From Saprospiraceae bacterium (lineage in GTDB: Bacteria > Bacteroidota > Bacteroidia > Chitinophagales > Saprospiraceae), in the NCBI GenBank assembly GCA_019187225.1, contig JABAQQ010000018.1, forward strand, positions 124,001 to 188,000: DNA of 64,000 bases. Direction: 5' to 3'. This document shows, in pieces, positions 60,278 to 64,000 of the stretch. The translations under genes and the position numbers were made by a program. The notes under the pieces were generated by a model. That model saw only the letters and a list, made by a program, of their open reading frames with translations. It was not told the origin of the DNA and searched no databases. Positions within the stretch are counted from its first letter, which is position 1. Each line of letters starts with the position of its first letter.

Positions 60278-61726
60278 ATGAGCACTCCCGACCTTTCCTC
60301 CACCATCGTCGCCCTCGCCACGCCGCCCGGCGTGGGCGCCATCGGCGTCGTCCGGCTGTCCGGCTCGCGCGCCATCATCATCGCCGATACGATCTTCAAG
60401 GGGAAAAGGCTTGAAAACCAGCCCAGCCACACCGCGCATTTCGGCAAGGTCGAGACCCCCGATGGCCGCGTCCTCGACGAGGTGCTGGTTACCATTTTCA
60501 AAGCGCCGCATTCGTACACGGGGGAAGACATCGCAGAGATCAGTTGCCATGGTTCGCCGTATATCCTCCAGCAAGTCATACAGTTGTGTCTGGAACACGG
60601 CGCCCGGCTGGCCGGGCCGGGCGAATTCACCTTCCGCGCTTTCCTCAACGGAAAAATGGACCTGAGTCAGGCCGAAGCTGTCGCCGACCTCATTGCCTCC
60701 GAAAGCGAAGCGGCGCATGAAGTAGCGATGCGGCAACTGCGCGGCGGGTTCAAAGAAGAAATTCACCGCCTGCGCGAAGAACTCATCCACTTCGCCAGCC
60801 TCGTGGAACTCGAACTCGACTTCGCCGAAGAAGACGTCGAATTCGCCGACCGTAGCGAACTAAAAGGACTGGTACAAAAAATCCGCAACTACATCCAGTC
60901 GTTGCTGCGTTCCTTCAGCCTCGGCAACGCCCTGAAAACGGGCGTGGCCACCGTCATCGCGGGCCGGCCCAACGCCGGTAAATCCACCCTGCTCAACGCC
61001 CTGCTCCAGGAAGAACGCGCCATCGTGTCGGACATCGCCGGCACCACCCGCGACACCATCGAAGAAGTGCTGAACATCAGCGGCGTACAGTTCCGGCTGA
61101 TTGATACGGCGGGCATCCGCGAAGCGCAGGACGCGATCGAGGCCATCGGCGTGCAGCGCACCATGGAAAAGATTCAGCAGGCATCCGTCCTGATGTACGT
61201 GTGGGACATTTCTTCCACCAGCATCCCCGAAGTGTACCAGGACCTCGAACAACTGCCAACGACCAACAGCCAACTGCTGATCGTGTGCAACAAAATGGAC
61301 AAAAACCCCTACTTCAGAACCGAATGGCTGCTCGACCCGACGCTGCCGGACGTTCATCCGTATCTGCTGCCCTCCCCCGCTCCGGAAAATGCATCGCTCA
61401 TCACGCACCGCCTGACAATTGTCCCCGTTTCCGCTAAAAACGCCCAGAACATAGAATACCTGAAAGAAAAACTCTTCGAAATCGCCGTGGGCGAAGACCT
61501 GAGTTTTGAAAGTACCATCGTCACCAACGCCCGCCACTACGACGCCCTGCGCCGCACCGACGAGGCACTGGCCGATGTCCTGAATGGCCTGGAAACCGGC
61601 GTGACCGGCGACTTCGTAGCGCAGGATATCCGGCGTTCGCTGGCATATCTGTCGGAGATCACGGGGGACATCGGGGTGGAGGATTTGCTGGGGACGATAT
61701 TTTCGAAGTTTTGTATTGGAAAGTAA
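60278..61726 (+). CDS. mnmE: tRNA modification GTPase MnmE
   Basis: A 482-residue GTPase that, with MnmG, adds the 5-carboxymethylaminomethyl group to wobble U34 of certain tRNAs. Seen: the N-terminal formyl-THF domain (TIVALATPPGVGAIGVVRLSG), G1 GRPNAGKS at residues 229-236, G2 GTTRD, G3 DTAGI at 276, G4 NKMD at 338, and the C-terminal FCIGK whose Cys is catalytic. The length is standard and the gene is monocistronic. Confidence 0.96.
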   Translation: MSTPDLSSTIVALATPPGVGAIGVVRLSGSRAIIIADTIFKGKRLENQPSHTAHFGKVETPDGRVLDEVLVTIFKAPHSYTGEDIAEISCHGSPYILQQVIQLCLEHGARLAGPGEFTFRAFLNGKMDLSQAEAVADLIASESEAAHEVAMRQLRGGFKEEIHRLREELIHFASLVELELDFAEEDVEFADRSELKGLVQKIRNYIQSLLRSFSLGNALKTGVATVIAGRPNAGKSTLLNALLQEERAIVSDIAGTTRDTIEEVLNISGVQFRLIDTAGIREAQDAIEAIGVQRTMEKIQQASVLMYVWDISSTSIPEVYQDLEQLPTTNSQLLIVCNKMDKNPYFRTEWLLDPTLPDVHPYLLPSPAPENASLITHRLTIVPVSAKNAQNIEYLKEKLFEIAVGEDLSFESTIVTNARHYDALRRTDEALADVLNGLETGVTGDFVAQDIRRSLAYLSEITGDIGVEDLLGTIFSKFCIGK

Positions 61727-62037
61727 GTTGGAAAAATACTCAATGAGCGACCTAGAATCCTCAAGGCCGGTTTATGCACAGTTCCGCCGTTTAGAGTGCG
61801 ATGGATAAGCGGCAAACGGAATCAAAAAAGTGGTAGTTGGTGAGCAGTTTCTTCGATATGCACGACATTCAGGCAGCACGAGCTCTCCACAATTAGCGCG
61901 AAAAGTCGCCGGGCAGTCTAAAAATGACTGTTTTGGGCATTACTGCCAAAAATTTAGTCGTTTTTTATTTAAATTTTATTTTTAAGTGAAATAACGAAAG
62001 GAAAATGTCGTTACATTTGCCCAAATTTCAGTTGTAA
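61727..62037. other. Gene-free 311-bp boundary before the TAC operon
   Basis: No gene is seen. The right half is markedly AT-rich and ends in a promoter box TACATTTG (62012-62019) for the toxin-antitoxin operon. The composition shift marks the left edge of a probably acquired segment. Confidence 0.5.
62012..62019 (+). promoter_or_regulatory. Promoter box of the TAC operon
   Basis: TACATTTG, an exact TAnnTTTG match, 18 bp upstream of the toxin GTG; the leader would be very short. Confidence 0.5.
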
Positions 62038-62553
62038 GTGAAATTTGAGATTGTTAAATTGGACAGGTTTTGTGGTAAACGCGCTACTGTTTATTCCGTA
62101 ATCCTGAATGACGAAGGGCAAACGCTGTTCGACCAATTCATCGTCGAAAATCAAGTCGGTTACAAGAGAGAATTAGGAAACATTTTAGACCAAATCTTGA
62201 CCATATCTAAAAGCACTGGGATAAGGGAAAATTTTTTTTACAAACCTGAAGGTAAAATCGGCCAAGATATTTGGGCGCTGTATGACAAACCAGAGGCACA
62301 ACTGAGGCTTTATTGTATGCAGTTAGGACATGCTGTCATTATTCTTGGTGGCGGGGGGCCAAAACCTAAAAATATTCGCGCTTTGCAAGAAGACCCTAAA
62401 TTGAAACTTGAAAATGACTTGATGAGAATGGTTTCCGATGCTTTAACCAAAAGAATGATAAGAGATAAAGAAATTGAATGGTCAAAAGACAAAACAGAAC
62501 TAATTGGCGATTTGAAATTCAATACCATTGAGGATTTAGATGGTGATGACTGA
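62038..62553 (+). CDS. RelE/HigB-like toxin of a TAC operon
   Basis: A 171-residue protein beginning with GTG. The core AQLRLYCMQLGHAVIILGGGG (then PKPKNIRALQEDPKL) resembles RelE/HigB-fold toxins that pair with XRE antitoxins in Bacteroidota. The C-terminal helix (LMRMVSDALTKRMIRD) fits the same group. As a RelE-type protein it would cleave mRNA on the ribosome; activity is inference. Gene order toxin-antitoxin-SecB-like defines the TAC type. The antitoxin starts 57 bp downstream. Confidence 0.75.
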   Translation: MKFEIVKLDRFCGKRATVYSVILNDEGQTLFDQFIVENQVGYKRELGNILDQILTISKSTGIRENFFYKPEGKIGQDIWALYDKPEAQLRLYCMQLGHAVIILGGGGPKPKNIRALQEDPKLKLENDLMRMVSDALTKRMIRDKEIEWSKDKTELIGDLKFNTIEDLDGDD

Positions 62554-62610
62554 CTTTTTAATCTGGTAATCCGCATCTCAAAGACTTCCAAACCAAAATT
62601 GCGTCAACAC

Positions 62611-63072
62611 ATGAAAAAGCAGACTCGCCAACCAGCCAGAACTTACCACAGTGATGTTCTGGAGGATTTTTTATCGTTCTCAACACCAGAGCAGTATGCC
62701 CGCACTGAAAGTCGGATGATGCTTGCTGCCAAAATCCAAGACGCAATGACGGCAAAGGGAATCGGCAAAAAGCAGTTGGCAGAGATGATGGGGCAAAGGC
62801 CGTCGGTCATTACCAAATGGTTGAGTGGCGGACATAATTTTACCTCTGATACGCTTACTGATATTCAGCGTGTTTTAGGTGTACGATTGTTGGATGTGGG
62901 CGAAAAACCAGCCATTCAAAAAACTTATCAAATTTCTGTCACGGTTGTTTTGTCCACACCTGAGACAATTCCCCACCCAACAGGAGGGCAGCCTTATAGT
63001 TACCCATCCCATCAAACGGATAAGGTACTTGCACCGGTCAGCACCTTTGACAGAAAAATACCATGCGCTTAA
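62611..63072 (+). CDS. XRE-family antitoxin with chaperone-dependence tail
   Basis: A 153-residue protein: a central XRE HTH (AMTAKGIGKKQLAEMMGQRP, VITKWLSGGHNFTSDTLTDI) and a C-terminal 55-residue tail rich in Pro, Thr and Tyr. In TAC systems this tail (chaperone addiction region) makes the antitoxin depend on the SecB-like chaperone; here that is inferred from position. The ATG at 62611 is preferred to a TTG 12 bp upstream. Its stop is 3 bp before the chaperone gene start, so translation is coupled. Confidence 0.8.
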   Translation: MKKQTRQPARTYHSDVLEDFLSFSTPEQYARTESRMMLAAKIQDAMTAKGIGKKQLAEMMGQRPSVITKWLSGGHNFTSDTLTDIQRVLGVRLLDVGEKPAIQKTYQISVTVVLSTPETIPHPTGGQPYSYPSHQTDKVLAPVSTFDRKIPCA

Positions 63073-63075
63073 ACT

Positions 63076-63507
63076 ATGGAAAACAGCATTGCTTTTGGTA
63101 TAAAAGGAATCGAAGTTGTTAATACCGTTATTAAAGCTCCCGCAGAAGCCGGTACGGTATCGAAATTCAATTTTGAGATGCAATTTCGGGCAATCGCCAA
63201 CCCGAAAGAAAAAGTTGTGACCATCTTTTCCGATGTGGTCATCAAAGATGAGGAACGAAATGTCCAAATAGGGCAGTATTCAGCACTTTTTCATTATGGA
63301 GTAGATGACTTGGATAATTTGATTGTGGGGAATGGACACAATCAAATTGAAATCCCTCAACCTTTGTTAACCACTCTCTTAGGTATTTCTGTTTCGACAC
63401 TTCGGGGGATGATGTTTGAAGCCTTTAGAGGTACATTCTTGCATGGTGGAATATTGCCAGTTGTAGATATTATGGCGATTCAACCTTTAGTACCCATGCC
63501 AAACTAA
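63076..63507 (+). CDS. SecB-like chaperone of a TAC operon
   Basis: A 143-residue SecB-fold protein: a central beta-sheet region (KFNFEMQFRAIANPKEKVVTIF; EERNVQIGQYSALFHYGV) and C-terminal helix-strand motif (SVSTLRGMMFEAFRGTFLHG, ILPVVDIMAIQPLVPMP) as in SecB proteins. Stand-alone SecB-like chaperones coded after an antitoxin, as in Mycobacterium tuberculosis Rv1957, protect the antitoxin from degradation (established knowledge). A 117-bp gap separates it from the restriction gene. Confidence 0.82.
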   Translation: MENSIAFGIKGIEVVNTVIKAPAEAGTVSKFNFEMQFRAIANPKEKVVTIFSDVVIKDEERNVQIGQYSALFHYGVDDLDNLIVGNGHNQIEIPQPLLTTLLGISVSTLRGMMFEAFRGTFLHGGILPVVDIMAIQPLVPMPN

Positions 63508-63624
63508 GAGGCGGGCTATTTAGGTGCAATGAGATAGCATTTTTGCAAAACCATTTTCTTTCTGGCTGATTTTAGCCTGATTGCGATATTTGCCACTCGC
63601 TCACTTACCTAATCGCCTTACCCT

Positions 63625-64000
63625 ATGCCCCTGAGTTGGAATGAAATCAAAGCCCGCGCCCTCGCTTTCTCGAAAGAATGGGAACACGAAAGCAGCGAAG
63701 ATGCAGAGGCAAAATCTTTTTGGGATGACTTCTTTAACGTGTTCGGAATATCGCGCCGGAGGGTTGCGACTTTTGAGGAAGCCGTGAAAAAAGGCGACAG
63801 CAAACAGGGCTTTATTGACCTGCTTTGGAAAGGCGTTATTTTGGTGGAACACAAGTCGAGGGGCAGGGATTTGGACAAAGCCTTTCGGCAGGCCAAAGAC
63901 TATTTTCCCGGCCTCAAAGAACACGAACTGCCCCGCTATATTCTCGTTTCCGACTTCCAACGTTTCCGGCTTTACGACCTCGACGACGACGCGATGGCTG
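63625..64000 (+). CDS. MmeI-like type IIL restriction-modification enzyme, N-terminal part (runs off right edge)
   Basis: The first 125 residues of a large fused nuclease-methyltransferase; the gene leaves the window. Seen: WNEIKARALAFSKEWEHE, SFWDDFFNVFGISRRRVATFE, then the nuclease core FIDLLWKGVILVEHKSRG with Asp and the E-x-K pair, and YFPGLKEHELPRYILVSDF. This matches the N-terminal domain of MmeI-type enzymes, in which one protein both cuts and methylates. Next to the TAC operon it suggests a defence island. Confidence in family is high. Confidence 0.88.
   Translation, partial: MPLSWNEIKARALAFSKEWEHESSEDAEAKSFWDDFFNVFGISRRRVATFEEAVKKGDSKQGFIDLLWKGVILVEHKSRGRDLDKAFRQAKDYFPGLKEHELPRYILVSDFQRFRLYDLDDDAMA

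Overview
The window comes from a Bacteroidota chromosome, most likely a Saprospirales-type bacterium. The evidence is two delta-60 repeat proteins with type IX secretion sorting tails, a TonB-dependent receptor paired with a DUF4249 lipoprotein, many lipoproteins, and repeated matches to the Bacteroidota promoter (TTG/TTTG, about 17-21 bp, then TAnnTTTG). No tRNA, rRNA, CRISPR array or transposase gene was seen. Both ends cut genes: an MFS transporter on the left and an MmeI-like restriction-modification enzyme on the right.

Layout. 0-7 kb: MFS transporter, FabG-type reductase, a Cys-rich unknown, a DUF3089 lipoprotein, an SPFH/band-7 protein, a PA0069-type radical SAM protein and an O-antigen ligase-like membrane protein. 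7-16 kb: lipoproteins, a T9SS-exported beta-propeller, a compact four-gene envelope operon led by a CsgG/LpoB-like protein, and a helical unknown. 16-31 kb: two copies of a module made of an ECF-like sigma factor, a single-pass membrane anti-sigma-like protein and a secreted TPR-CHAT protease-like protein. They flank proline dehydrogenase, AroE, a LOG protein and a hairpin-rich gap. 31-45 kb: PEP carboxykinase, a SWIM protein, an AraC regulator, a DUF4242 protein, a BNR lipoprotein, an AAA/DUF4143 ATPase bracketed by inverted elements, an OmpA protein, a second delta-60 protein and an IorAB-type molybdenum hydroxylase. 45-57 kb: accessory-looking genes, including a chimeric aldo/keto reductase remnant, a truncated SnoaL-like gene, a PAS-LuxR regulator, the TonB receptor pair, two further AraC regulators, and DinB and DUF1772-like genes. 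57-62 kb: S9 peptidase, VanX-like dipeptidase and MnmE. 62-64 kb: an AT-richer defence segment with a toxin-antitoxin-SecB-like chaperone (TAC) operon followed by the MmeI-like enzyme.

The strongest candidate for an undescribed system is the duplicated sigma / membrane anti-sigma / TPR-CHAT module. The parts suggest protease-controlled release of a sigma factor across the inner membrane, with a parallel to the CRISPR-linked TPR-CHAT/Csx30/sigma pathway. The second theme is an unusual density of palindromic and tandem repeats. These lie between genes and, in at least three places (aroE, the S9 peptidase leader, the O-antigen ligase tail), inside coding sequence. All functional statements are inferred from sequence patterns recognised by eye; no database search was run.
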